Source of the DNA: Rotaria socialis
Lineage: Eukaryota > Rotifera > Eurotatoria > Philodinida > Philodinidae
Assembly (NCBI GenBank): GCA_905331475.1
Contig: CAJNYU010000007.1
Span: 248,001 to 312,000, forward strand
Reading direction: 5' to 3'
Length of the DNA stretch: 64,000 nucleotides
A program made the translations under genes and the position numbers. Below the pieces are notes generated by a model. The model was given only the letters and a program-made list of their open reading frames with translations, did no database searches and was not told the origin of the DNA. Below are positions 48,286 through 59,323 of the stretch, in pieces (the stretch's first letter is position 1; every line of letters begins with the position of its first letter).

Positions 48286-49302
48286 TTATTGTCTTCTCGT
48301 TCTTTTTACAACTTCTTTCGTATTATAAGATGATTCTACTGAATGAAGCTTTCTGTTCGCTCTACTTTTACTTTTTAATAATGGCGAAGGTTGTTCAACA
48401 CTTTCATGATCATCGGTTGTTATAGAGGTAGATGTAGAATTAAGTAATATCGCATTTGATGATGATTCTTGATCTGGTACAGTATCTGAACATGTAAAAG
48501 ATTGTTGATTATCTGCAGTTACTGATGAAATCAGCTTACAATTTTTATTAATTCTTTTATTTTATCACATGTATTATTATTACGAAAATCTTGTAAATGC
48601 CTGTAAAAATTTGATAGTTGAAATTTACCACGATTATTTGTTAATGATATCCATTTTTTACAACAACATTTTATATTAGCTTTTAATACACCACTTGCAT
48701 CATTTTATATGGAAATAGAGTAATGTTGGTCTTCAATCAAGGACAAATTTGACAAATTAAGTCTTGATTCATTATTTTTACACCAATTGTTCAATGCATT
48801 ATTTATATAAGTTTTATGTTCATCGAGTGATAAGTTTAAAGATTTTGATGTGACAATGTTTGATGAATTACTCGATAAAACCGCCATTGTTGATTATGTG
48901 GTAGTTGAGGATGTGTTTATGGTTCTATCTAATGGTGGTGATGATTGATTACGTTTTGAAGATTTTGATAACTTTGCATCATCAGTACATTTTTGTTTCA
49001 ATAAATCAATAAGACAGTCCACATTTCCTTTTATACCAGGTTTTATAATGAATGTATCATCATCAAGCATAAAACCGTTTATTTTTAAAAAAATCTAAAG
49101 CTTTGCTTTTCAAATTCATAATACAATAAACATCAGCTGTCATCAACAAAGATTTAACACAGTTGATACTTTGAATTTCAAAAAGATCAACAGCAGCATC
49201 ACCAGCTTCTTTTCGAACAAAATAAAAAAATTTAACGTCACGTAATGACATGATATCAGATGGCAAAATTGATGTATCAATAAGAGCTTCTGTTTGAAAC
49301 AT
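48286..49302 (-). pseudogene. broken ORF with BED-like finger region
   Basis: Starts MFQTEALIDTSILPSDIMSL and ends ...EVVKRTRRQ. The frame shifts once at a T-run (about 49080-49090). In-frame TAA codons occur before STMAVLSS (about 48895) and before NDASGVL (about 48705). The segment IKCCCKKWISLTNNRGKFQL-SNFYRHLQ looks like a BED-type zinc finger of a transposase, with the first cysteines present but the histidine end altered. It is followed by Ser/Thr-rich sequence with basic clusters. It lies divergently from the transposase-like pseudogene, only about 120 bp apart. Confidence 0.6.
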
Positions 49303-49336
49303 ATTTAAATATTAACTATATTTGTATAAATAAAAT

Positions 49337-49360
49337 TCTCTCTCGAGAGAGAGAGAGAGC
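49337..49360. repeat. CTCTCTC/GAGAGAG tract
   Basis: CTCTCTCGAGAGAGAGAGAG is partly self-complementary and lies between the two divergent pseudogenes. Confidence 0.85.
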
Positions 49361-49420
49361 AAGCGAGAAAGGTTTAATGATTCATGAATATTATGAGCCA
49401 ATAACTTCTAAAGTGATGTT

Positions 49421-49421
49421 N
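49421..49421. other. single ambiguous base (N)
   Basis: One N in otherwise finished sequence, close to the start of the plus-strand pseudogene. It marks a base-call conflict or a contig join. Confidence 0.95.
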
Positions 49422-49425
49422 TATT

Positions 49426-51519
49426 TTGGGTGGTAAATTGACCTATGAATTTCTTAGATTAAATTTACCTGGATCTTTACCACATCTATCTTTATTAAAT
49501 TCATTGATTTCAAGTTCAGATTCAAGAATCAGCGAAGGAGAATTTAGATTCGATAACTTCAAAAACATTTTGATAGTCTTAATGTGCAATATGTATTCGA
49601 CTCTGAAGATTGTACTGGTATAGTTAAAAGAATAAAATATGATTCAACAACAAATACATTTACTGGATTTCCTTCATTACTTGGTCGTGGAGTGCCAGTT
49701 AAATCATATTATCAGACTGACTCATTTGATGCATTAAAATTATGGCTCAATTCAATTGATAAAGCATCGTTATTGAATGTACATATGATTCAGCCAGTGC
49801 AATCCACAGATAATAGCAGCATACCAAGTCCTTATCTATTATCAGCATATGGAATTGACAATACTGCAACAGCGAACGATATATTACAGAGATGGTGGTA
49901 TATATTTAATCAATCCTTACAAAGAAATATCAGAACCATTGGTTTTTCTACTGGTGAGACAATTTTTTTCAAATTTTATTAAAGAATAACTGCGTTTTTT
50001 TATAGACGCGGATCCAAAATATTTACGTGCTATATGCGTTTAATGAGCGGTTTTCTTGGAGCTCTTCCGAATTTTTAAGTTCATCAGCACACACTAAGCA
50101 TTTCAAATAAAAATAAGGTCACACTGGTCTTGGTCTTATCTTCGTGAACAACAATAATTATTATTTTTTCAAGGTCCGACACATTTGATAACCAAATGGC
50201 GTAATCGTTTATCATCAGCAACAGCAGAATTATGTCTCGGAAATCAGCCTATATCGATCAATCATTTGCATGATATTATTGAAAATGATACTTATTCTAA
50301 ACTTGATCATAGCCTAACAAAATCTGACATTAACCCTAAAGATCGTCAAAACTTTAGTTCTTGTTTGAAATTAACATCAAATGATCTATTCAATATTTTA
50401 AACGCTACTGTTGATACTCGTGGAACCTTGCTTTATTTTCAAGTGTTAAAAATGATTATAGTAGCCTATATTGAAAAAACCACAACAATAGTTGAAAGTG
50501 AGTACTTATACACGCTAGATCACATATAATAAGATTTTATTGTAGGATTACGATCTGCTTGGTGTGTAGTGTTTTTTTGTCGACTATGGTTTACCTGGAT
50601 TAAATTTAAAACATTTAATTAAACACAAACCAGAAAAAATAATAAAAGCAGATATTTTATTACACAACCAGCATATTTATCGGTTGAAATAAATGCTCAT
50701 AATTTTTTATATTTAATTTTACTTGTCAAACAAAAGCAGTAACCACCACAAACATTGAATATTCCTATTTTTAACTCGCAAGCTTGTGAATCAATTATTA
50801 GAAATACGCTAGCGTTAAGTGGAATTTAGTCAACTTTACAGTACATGCTTTTCTACGACGTGCCCAAAGATGATCATTATTGAATGACATTAAATGTAAA
50901 CAGTTACATAATGATTCAGTTGAAAAGTTAGTCTTTCCGGTTCATTATAAACATCGAGTTGAACGTCAATCATCATTTACACACAGTCAACTTGAAATTG
51001 ATGAAATAGACATCGAACAAGTTATTACTGATGCCTATCATCATGCTGTTGATATGCTTGAAGGTCCAGATATATTGAACTTATTGAAAAAACAAACATG
51101 TTCTTGAATTAAAACCATTAAGTGAATATTTATTTTGACAATTAAATTACAATTCACAAAAACACAATTACTCTTCTCAAATAAACAATATAGACGATGA
51201 TAACGATGCAGATGGAGATGAAACAACAACTGATCTCAACATGAATGAGGACAATGATGATAGCTCTATTAACAACGGTTACACTGATGAAGATGAACAA
51301 AATAACACTCAATATTTAATAAATACTACAAAGAAAGACTTCTCTGGAGTAAAAGTAGCTGATAAAGTGGAGCCTCATATTGAACATAGCTATTTTAAAG
51401 TGAAATTCAATCATGATACACAATTTTTACACAAACAAACTGCTTGTTGGTTGTTAACAGAAGAGAAAAGTAAACTTTCAAATGACCGATTGCTTCGCGT
51501 GCAACAGGTCATTAAATGA
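49426..51519 (+). pseudogene. decayed transposase-like gene, copy A
   Basis: Coding blocks in order: GGKLTYEFLRLNLPGSLPHL; a frame shift; YVFDSEDCTGIVKRIKYDS; SYYQTDSFDALKLWL; LLNVHMIQPV; a preserved intron with GT...AG at about 49950-50007; DADPKYLRA with a one-base shift; THLITKWRNRLSSATAELCL; LTKSDINPKDRQNFSSC; another intron-like break; LRSAWCVVFFCRLWFTW; then stops; and finally FLHKQTACWLLTEEKSKLSN. The D-rich, RNase-H-like layout and the presence of a second local copy point to a mobile-element protein. The family is not one I can name. At least five disabling changes are visible. Confidence 0.65.
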
Positions 51520-51776
51520 TAATATAAATGTTTTTTTCTTTTTTTTTTATAATTTTTGTTTGACTTTTTTCAATAAATGGTATATTTTGTTGAATTCAAA
51601 ATTTTTTATTCATTGAATGTGTTGTATATGGGTGGTGCACAGATACTGTGCGAACATCTCAAAAGTGGAGTCAGTATCAGTTTAATTCTATGTAACAGGT
51701 GATGAAAAGTAAAATCAATATACAGTAGTATTACATGTCTATAATATACTTGTGAAGTGCTCTCTAGAATTTCAAA

Positions 51777-51832
51777 CGACTCCACTAGACTCCACTGGGC
51801 TTCACTGGACTTCACTGGACTTCACTGGATTG
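51777..51832. repeat. short tandem repeat, ~10-bp units
   Basis: Tandem variants of gacttcactg/gactccactg, about five copies, lie immediately beside the putative right end of the 47931-51855 element. Confidence 0.85.
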
Positions 51833-51855
51833 GAGTCCGCGATTTCCCCCTTTGG

Positions 51856-53045
51856 TAAGGGTGTGTTGCTTGAGAATTTGAAATTTTTCTGAGATAAACA
51901 AGTGTGGCGTCACTTGTGATCTTTTCACAAGATGAATAGTTTTGCTTGTCCTTCGGGCAAATATCGGAAATGGTCAGTCCAAGAGTGAATTTTGAAAAAT
52001 TATCAATCAATTCTATAAGATGATTGATGCTGGCATATTGCTCTCCCATCAGCAAAACTGTTGTCGACGATAATAAGCGGTTTCGTAATTTAGTACACAG
52101 ATGTATACCGTCTTGAAAACATACAAATAGCTGCATTGGTTCTTAAAAAAAACCATGAAGCTTTCTAAACGATGCAAAAAAAATATATTAATAAATTCAT
52201 AAAACTGGAAATTGATTTTACTCGAGTAAAAATATTCAGAATTTCATTTAAAATTTTCGTGCTAGATAACAAAGAAAAATAAAACAAGTGCGGAAACAAT
52301 CAATATCGATTCCATTTTGTTAACTAATTTTCTTCGCTGAAATGTTTCTGCAATTAACACTAACATTTGTTGTCAAATATTGTCTCTACATCTGAATCGG
52401 CTTTTATATTTTACCAATGAAAAGTCGCTTCCTATTATCAAATTGCACTATTTTCGTCATTGAATAGCGTCAATGTACACGACAGAAGGTTTTCAGCAAA
52501 GTATTTCTCTTCGTTTAGTTCACAGTAATTTCTGACAAAATATTATCCAATGTATCTTACTTGATTCGCTTGATTTTAAAGCTGAGAAATGTTTGAAAGT
52601 AGGTCTTACTAATGCTCAATGTTTAAAACCATTTGAAATCTATATCAACTTTACAGAACTAAAAATTTAGTAATCGTTTTCACATTACACTGCATATACA
52701 GATTCATGGGTTTTATCTTGAAAACTACCGATTTACTTACTTTGAGTAAAGAAATTTTGAACCAATTCGGATGATCTTCAAAGTCGGTTGGTTGTCTTGA
52801 AAAGAATCCCATTGATTAACGCATGGCTTTCACCTGTTTAGGATCGCAATCAGCTGAAGATCCTAATACTCGAATATTTTGAGCCATACATGAATCGAAA
52901 ATTCTTGATCATCTGGCGAGAACATCTTCACCTGTATAAACGCTATTCGTGCCATATGCTGCAAGAAGAAATTGTGGTGCTGGTCGCACGTGACCAATAG
53001 GACAAGTTGATTGAATAACATGTACATTGATCAAAGATGATTTAT
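51856..53045 (-). pseudogene. decayed transposase-like gene, copy B (truncated)
   Basis: On the minus strand, KSSLINVHVIQSTCPIG, FLLAAYGTNSVYTGEDVLAR, a stop, NIRVLGSSADCDPKQVKAMR, a stop and SMGFFSRQPTDF are followed after about 600 bp of non-matching sequence by LCTKLRNRLLSSTTVLLMG and ISDICPKDKQNYSSCEKI. These match the corresponding blocks of copy A (LLNVHMIQPV..., TKWRNRLSSATAELCL, DINPKDRQNFSSC). It stops abruptly at the presumed right end of element A, so A may have inserted into B. Confidence 0.65.
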
Positions 53046-53061
53046 CTATTTGTTCATACCA

Positions 53062-53075
53062 TGTGTGGGTGTGGG
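53062..53075 (+). repeat. short TGTGGG-type repeat
   Basis: TGTGTGGGTGTGGG resembles the G-rich telomeric repeat described in bdelloid rotifers, but there are only two units. A shorter ggtgtgggtgt occurs at 46865. Confidence 0.4.
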
Positions 53076-53296
53076 TATAGGTGTGTCGTTCTGTCCTATT
53101 CTATATCCCAGACCCAGATGCACATTTACACCCTGAACTTCTCATCCCAGCTTTATTTGCACGAATGCCATTCACCCTACCCTATTGCATCAGCTTGCAT
53201 AAAACAATGGTTTGGTAAAGAAAGGTAAACAAACTTCGTTCTTTGCATACATACGCATATATTCAATACATTACCGAGTTTTTCTATTAATTTTTA

Positions 53297-53924
53297 ATGC
53301 GGTGCGAAGCACAGCATTCATGTAGTCTGCCGCGCGTTTTTTTTTGTTTCTTTCTAACTTGAATACGCATAAAAGTTCTAATAAAGCAGCGCGATGATCT
53401 AGAAAACCGTAAATGATAGAAAATCCATTCAAACTAGATATGAAACTATGGAGGTCGAACTTGTTACATATTTTTTTCCAATTTTCAATGCTACGTTTCG
53501 TTCGCCTAAAAATATCATTCGAAAATGATGATTTTGAAAGGTTTTATTGTTTGATAGTTTCGAAATAATTAAAATGACGTCATCAAGTAATAGTAGCCAA
53601 TAGTCTATTTCTTCGCACCTGATCTGAGATAGTGATTCATTGAAATAATTTAATGTTCAATCAAAAGCATTCTCTAGGATTATGGTGATTATCACGAAAA
53701 ACAAATCTCAGCAATGAATTTTATTATGACCACTTAAGAATTTTAAAAAAGTCATGAGTTTTTGTTGTTTATTACAACTGCTGAAGACAGGAAAATGTGT
53801 ATATATCAAGCGAATATGAAACTAATCAGACCATAACGATGTCTAATTAAGTTTAATATTGCTTGTTCCATTTCCGTTAAATTTTTTATTTTTTCGTGCA
53901 CTCGACTTGCGCTTCGCACCTAAT
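53297..53924. mobile_element. possible ~630-bp element with short inverted ends
   Basis: GGTGCGAAGCAC at 53301 pairs with GGTGCGAAGCGC on the opposite strand at 53920. Both ends sit in AT-rich flanks (ttaatgc / ctaattt). No ORF is inside. The ends are short and could be coincidence. Confidence 0.3.
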
Positions 53925-54087
53925 TTCGTAGTCGAGTGAAACTCGAATACCATCTAGTATGATTCATCGTGCATGACAAAAAATGTTAGAAATAGCCATC
54001 TCCCAATATTATGAAGAAAATAGTATCCAAATATGTGTGACTGCAATTTTTACTTCGTCATACTCAGCAAATAATAAATGCACATAT

Positions 54088-54155
54088 AGTTATAAAGAGG
54101 AACCACACAACAAATTGAAGCAGTTATAAAGAGGAACCACACAACAAATTGAAGC
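54088..54155 (+). repeat. exact 34-bp tandem duplication containing a TATA box
   Basis: The 34-bp unit beginning agttataaagaggaacc occurs twice without a mismatch, followed by a partial third start (agttaaaaagag). Each full unit has tataaa. The pair lies 80-150 bp before the ATG at 54237, so the gene has a duplicated core promoter element. Confidence 0.93.
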
Positions 54156-54236
54156 AGTTAAAAAGAGAATTGCAACGCATCACACACTCGTCGTAGCTCC
54201 ACTCACAGAAAATAGAGTTCAGTGAATACTCATACA

Positions 54237-54480
54237 ATGCTATCTCGACGAACATTCGACGCTAATCCACACAGGTTTGTTTTGTTTCCTCTCTCTGCAA
54301 CCTAAAATGTTTCACTTTTGTGATCGACTTTTCCTAGAACTCGAAACGGCTGGATCCCGTTAGCCATTATTATTTTCATAACGATCGTGTTTTTGTCTGT
54401 GGCAATCTGTATTGTGCTCAGTTTGTTACCAATCTATTTGCCTGACAAAAACATCAGTGTCACAACTAATAACGGACAAA
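54237..54480 (+). CDS. 5' end of a type II membrane protein gene (partial)
   Basis: Exon 1 (54237-54274) encodes MLSRRTFDANPH and exon 2 (54338-54480) continues in phase with RTRNGWIPLAIIIFITIVFL and SVAICIVLSLLPIYLP, then DKNISVTTNNGQ before a clean gtaagc donor. A short basic cytoplasmic N-terminus followed by one TM helix and a sequon-bearing start of an extracellular part is typical of type II proteins. The remaining exons are not visible before the 686-bp assembly gap and are presumably inside or beyond it. The promoter has a duplicated TATA unit. Confidence 0.65.
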
Positions 54481-55108
54481 GTAAGCATCTTGCTACGTAT
54501 GCTATATAAACTGCGGACTAGAATTATAAGAGCAACTGTTTGAGTGCAATTATTTGTTTGCTTTCGATCGCTTTAGACTTTCGAGAAACGATAAGTCGTT
54601 GTGATTGTGTGCCTTCGAGTATACTCTATTCAAATATGGAATCATATTTCCTAAACAGTATTGCCAAGTTGGAGATAACAAATGCTTACTAACGTTCGTT
54701 GCTTTTCGTGGATCCAAAATTATGAAACCATTATCATATATTCGTTATTTGGAGATAAGAGTGACGTTGCTTTTGTTTGAAAATCGCATAGACAGATACA
54801 GAAGCTTCTTATGGACGTTTTCATAAAAAAAACGCTTTTAAAAACATGAGGGGCGATCAATTTACGACTATAAAAATTTATTAAATCCAAAAATGAATTT
54901 AAATTTATATAAATTCCGTTTAAATGCAAGTAAAAACGCTCAACAGCAGCTTCTGTATCTGCCCATGCAACTCTCAAGTAAAACTAACGTTTATTTGGTC
55001 CACAAATAACGAACATATGCCAGTAGGCCGATAATTTTTGATAGACGAAAACAAGATATTTTAATATAAATTTGTTTTCTCGAGCTTGGAAATAGCAGTA
55101 ATGTAATT
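54481..55108. other. intron or unknown sequence up to the gap
   Basis: Follows the exon-2 donor of the membrane protein gene. No in-phase exon was recognised. Confidence 0.4.
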
Positions 55109-55794
55109 NNNNNNNNNNNNNNNNNNNNNNNNNNNNNNNNNNNNNNNNNNNNNNNNNNNNNNNNNNNNNNNNNNNNNNNNNNNNNNNNNNNNNNNNNNNN
55201 NNNNNNNNNNNNNNNNNNNNNNNNNNNNNNNNNNNNNNNNNNNNNNNNNNNNNNNNNNNNNNNNNNNNNNNNNNNNNNNNNNNNNNNNNNNNNNNNNNNN
55301 NNNNNNNNNNNNNNNNNNNNNNNNNNNNNNNNNNNNNNNNNNNNNNNNNNNNNNNNNNNNNNNNNNNNNNNNNNNNNNNNNNNNNNNNNNNNNNNNNNNN
55401 NNNNNNNNNNNNNNNNNNNNNNNNNNNNNNNNNNNNNNNNNNNNNNNNNNNNNNNNNNNNNNNNNNNNNNNNNNNNNNNNNNNNNNNNNNNNNNNNNNNN
55501 NNNNNNNNNNNNNNNNNNNNNNNNNNNNNNNNNNNNNNNNNNNNNNNNNNNNNNNNNNNNNNNNNNNNNNNNNNNNNNNNNNNNNNNNNNNNNNNNNNNN
55601 NNNNNNNNNNNNNNNNNNNNNNNNNNNNNNNNNNNNNNNNNNNNNNNNNNNNNNNNNNNNNNNNNNNNNNNNNNNNNNNNNNNNNNNNNNNNNNNNNNNN
55701 NNNNNNNNNNNNNNNNNNNNNNNNNNNNNNNNNNNNNNNNNNNNNNNNNNNNNNNNNNNNNNNNNNNNNNNNNNNNNNNNNNNNNNNNNNNNNN
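55109..55794. other. assembly gap (686 N)
   Basis: An unbroken run of N. Its true length may differ. It interrupts the gene starting at 54237. Confidence 0.99.
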
Positions 55795-56820
55795 AGTCTA
55801 ATCTTGAATTATGTATCTATAAAAATATTAATGCTCAATGATAGGTAGAACATAAGAAAAATCATGTTGCTGCAAATACCAAGTGCTAACAATTGACACT
55901 ACAACTTATTCAGAATAATCAAATATATCGGTTGAGTTTTTTATTGATTAATCTGATTTATTCTTATGCCACATTTCATAATTTGCAAAATAATTGGTTA
56001 GGAGAAACGAAATGTTTACAATGGTATAGGAGACAATAGAGAATGTTGAAACCATTACGTATAATAAAAATTCATTTCATACACAAATTATTACACACAA
56101 TATACTATCATTCCTTTTGCTCGAAAAGAAATCAATATTAAAAGTGCTTACACTGATACATGCTTTTAGAAAAAGTTCTCTCGTAGAAGTGATTGTTTAT
56201 ACGAAAATAGCTTCGTTGCTCACCCACCTTGAAACCTGCACAGTAACTTCAGGTAAAATTTTCTCTGCTTGTTCATCGTCTATTGATTCTGCTTATTTTT
56301 GCGGAACAAAAGCAACTATGTTCATTATTAAAATATTCATACTCATAGCATTACTTTTATCCTGAATGAGCAAAATCTTGGTATATTGCATAGTTTGAAG
56401 ACAACCAGTGTAGAAACCACTCACATTCGTTCATTGGAACCTCTTCTTGTACTAAGTCGTCGAATCTATTGTCTGTCACTCAATGTTATGGTTAATTTAG
56501 GCCAAAAAAAGTATTTTTTGTCTATGAAGAAAGTACTATTTTACATCATCAAAATCTAATGTTTAGTAAATCAAGACGTCATGAATGTCGAACTTTTAGT
56601 GCATCATGTCAATTTTTAACAGGTCATCGTGATTCAAAAAGTGAAATATCTGCATAAATGATTCTTTTGCATGATAAAAAAGTTTTTATTTAGTAACATC
56701 ACAACTCTTCAAAAGATCTGCAAAGACAATGACAACAAAAAGTCACCAACAATTAGTACTTCTAGTTATCAGTAAATAAAATAACAGCAAAAGTTAGTAT
56801 AAAAAATTAGCATGATTTGT
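55795..56820. other. no intact gene
   Basis: AT-rich. On the minus strand about 56150-56340, a short coding-like trace (AESIDDEQAEKILPEVTVQV, RWVSNEAIF) is broken by stops. It may be a gene remnant, but nothing can be named. Confidence 0.35.
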
Positions 56821-57512
56821 GCACCCTAGTGAAACATCTTGTAAGTAAGATCTTCGCAAAGATCTTGGGTACAGATAAGTGAACAGATCTTGAAAATTTA
56901 GGTACATAATAATACGATTATCTTGTACCAAGATCTTATTACAGATCGTAAATAAGAATTCATAAAATCTTGAATGATGCATTCTGAAAGAAGGTTTGAT
57001 ACTTTTTTTTGAATTTATTTTAATATTAATTATTCCTGTCCCGAATAGCTCAAGCAAGTCAGATGTTGAGGTCTGACTGGCTTTACGTTGGTCCGATATT
57101 CGTCAGACAAATTTAGGGTAGTCCTCTCTCGATCATCGATCGAGATAAACATTCTCTCGAATAATCAATAATCGAGAAATAATTTAGAAAAAAAATTATT
57201 TTGAAAACTTATTTTTTTGCATGTTCAATCATGTTGCTTATATTCAGTTCTGTATGCATAAAAAACGGTGAATGGCTAGATAGCCTATCTAAATAAACTA
57301 ACGATGTCGCTTTCTGTTTTACTCAAGATCTTGTGAGAAGATAATAGTAAACGATATCTTTTCCATGATCTTGCGAAGATCTTAGGCACAGATCTATCTG
57401 ATACAACCAAGATATGTACATATATACATTATCTTTTTAAGATCTTGATAAGATCTTACTTACCGATCCCAAGAGTCTCAGATCTTGCATACAAGATGTT
57501 TCACTAGGGTGC
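56821..57512. mobile_element. 692-bp non-autonomous DNA transposon with perfect 23-bp TIRs
   Basis: The left end, GCACCCTAGTGAAACATCTT plus gta, is repeated exactly as its reverse complement at 57490-57512. Sub-terminal DNA on both sides is crowded with AAGATCTT-type palindromes (for example aagatcttcgcaaagatctt at 56848, and gatcttgataagatctt near 57441). There is no credible ORF. It is a MITE-like element. The target duplication is not clear. Confidence 0.88.
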
Positions 57513-57603
57513 GTATCCAAATTTGAAGCTGTAGCCGATTTGTACTTTTTTTTCTTTCGACGCAATAGAAGTAACGGTTATGATAATTGCCACAACCACT
57601 TGG

Positions 57604-58094
57604 CTAACTTACAAAAAACCCAATATGACTAATTGTGTTGGGTGGATAAACCCCGGTATCAATGATGCAATTATTGGCACACATTATATCATAGAAACAG
57701 GAAATATTCCGTTCAATAACAAATGCATCAAGGCCGTATTGTAAAAGACCATAACATAGCCTGAGTATCTCAAATACTTTAGATTGAGTGGTACAATATT
57801 GTAGTTCTGTTCGGTAAGCACATCGAATTCTGTCAGTCATTTGAACTTCTCTAATAATTCAAAACCAGAAGTGTTATTATTCACACTTTCCATGAACGAT
57901 TTTGATTGATTAATCATTATAAACGATGGATTATCATTCAAAACTTTTTGATGCTTTACCAATGCGTAAAAATATGCTGGCATAAACTCATTGATTATTA
58001 CAACAGCAGCGAACATGGTGACTGCTGAAAACATGCTAATACCAGACGGCGAGTAGCACCATTTTAAATATGTGCATTCTTTCGAAGTTGACAT
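57604..58094 (-). CDS. one-TM protein, member 1 of a local paralogue pair (frame break inside)
   Basis: Starts MSTSKECTYLKWCYSP, then a TM helix (MFSAVTMFAAVVIINEFM), then PSFIMINQSKSFMESVNNNTSG, ending FELLEKFK at a TGA (57837-57839). A second frame overlaps by ATGA and continues MTDRIRCAYRTELQYC...LCYGLLQYGLDAFVIERN to 57604. The paralogue at 58947 has counterparts of both halves, so they belong to one protein of about 160 aa. Either this copy is disabled by a frame shift or expression needs frame-shifting or an unseen splice. No known family is recognised. Confidence 0.5.
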
Positions 58095-58326
58095 TCTTCT
58101 TTATCTTTTGTGACGATACTTGTATATATGGATATAAAAAACATACGAGTGCATGTCGTTGTTCATGTGATAAAATATGGATTAGCTTAAATAATCGAAA
58201 ATACCAATATTGAATCATAAGAAGTGACAATATATATGCCATATATATATATATATAAATATATGTGAGGTCTCGTGTCTGATAGTAGCAGTATGTAGTG
58301 ACACCTAGTCCAACAGTAGTTATCTA

Positions 58327-58680
58327 CCCAGATGAATGAATCCGATACCGAATCCGATCGAATCTTATAAAATCCGACGAGCCGACAAAGTCCCATGAGA
58401 TTCCGGGTTGAGGAACTACTAACGGATCCCTAGTGTTGGAATCCGGTGAACATCCGATCAAATCCAACAACCGAATTCGATACGAATTTTAGAAGTCGGA
58501 TTCCAACGAGGTCATAAAGAAACCTATCGGGTTTTCACTGGTTCCTGCAAAAATCGATCGAATTCCAGCACTAGGGATCCGTGGGTGGGTTCGCAACCCG
58601 GAGTTGCGTAGAATCCTGCAGGAACCGATCGAAATCCGATCGAATCAGGTTGGATCCAGGTATCGGATTGTTCGTCCTGG
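58327..58680. mobile_element. 354-bp MITE, copy 1, with TA target duplication
   Basis: The left end CCCAGATGAATGAATCCGAT continues acc. The reverse complement of the right end begins CCAGGACGAACAATCCGATA, so inner parts match fully and outer parts partly. TA flanks both sides (58325-58326 and 58681-58682). The interior is made of recurring tccgat/ggatcc/gaatcc words, GC-richer than the flanks. Confidence 0.75.
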
Positions 58681-58946
58681 TAAAATAGCAATGAATCTGT
58701 AATAATTTATTAGTAAAAAGAATTATTGGTAGTTTTACATAGTAATTAGCCTCTGAAGTCTGTTTCTGTTGAATAGTGAGTCAAGCAGAATTTCGATTGC
58801 TTGGATGAGATCATCTCAAGTAATCCATATTTTATAGCATGAACAATAGTATGCATTATTCTATTCGTTATATTTATGATTCACTTGTATATTCGCAACA
58901 AATAAATAAAGCGAAATTTTCACGCCAAAAATTCACAGATATTTAA

Positions 58947-59269
58947 ATGGGTGTTCGCATTCAGTCGATATTAGTATATCAAAAGCATTCTGTTTTGCTT
59001 TATATGGCATTAATTATCAGTGGTTTTATGTCTTGTTATTTTTACGGGCTGATACATAATGTTAAATTTTTGTATGATATTCCAACTTTTAAAATGATAA
59101 ATGAATCAAAGTCGCTCTTAGAAAGTATGAATAACAACGTTTGTGGCATTGAATGTTGGAGAAGTATAAATGGCTGAAACATTCGATGTGCCATAGAACC
59201 CAACTGCAATATTATTCCAAGCAATTTTTAATTGTTGGTATTCACTGGATACTTGATGGGATTTTATAA
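58947..59269 (+). pseudogene. one-TM protein, member 2 of the local paralogue pair
   Basis: Begins MGVRIQSILVYQKHSVLLYM, then TM (ALIISGFMSCYFYGLI) and PTFKMINESKSLLESMNNNV, matching the minus-strand member's PSFIMINQSKSFMESVNNN. The frame is lost after CGIE. The continuation is in another frame (LLEK-like, then YKWLKHSMCHRTQLQYY and IVGIHWILDGIL) and ends at 59269. The homologous continuation in the paralogue shows that the break is inside the gene. It abuts the truncated end of the Helitron. Confidence 0.55.
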
Positions 59270-59323
59270 TATCATATTAATATATTTATTGTTCAGTGAT
59301 GCTTCACCTACGTCCATTTTATG

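Larger units (their letters stand above)
47931..51855. mobile_element. candidate decayed DNA transposon carrying two divergent ORF sets
   Basis: The left boundary reads CAAGGGGGAAATAGCGTACT. The reverse complement of the right boundary reads CCAAAGGGGGAAATCGCGGA, followed by CTCC. The shared core GGGGGAAATnGCG suggests inverted ends, and the same core starts the candidate element at 44071. Between them lie a minus-strand finger-like pseudogene (48286-49302) and a plus-strand transposase-like pseudogene (49426-51519). No target duplication was identified, so the ends are provisional. Confidence 0.4.
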
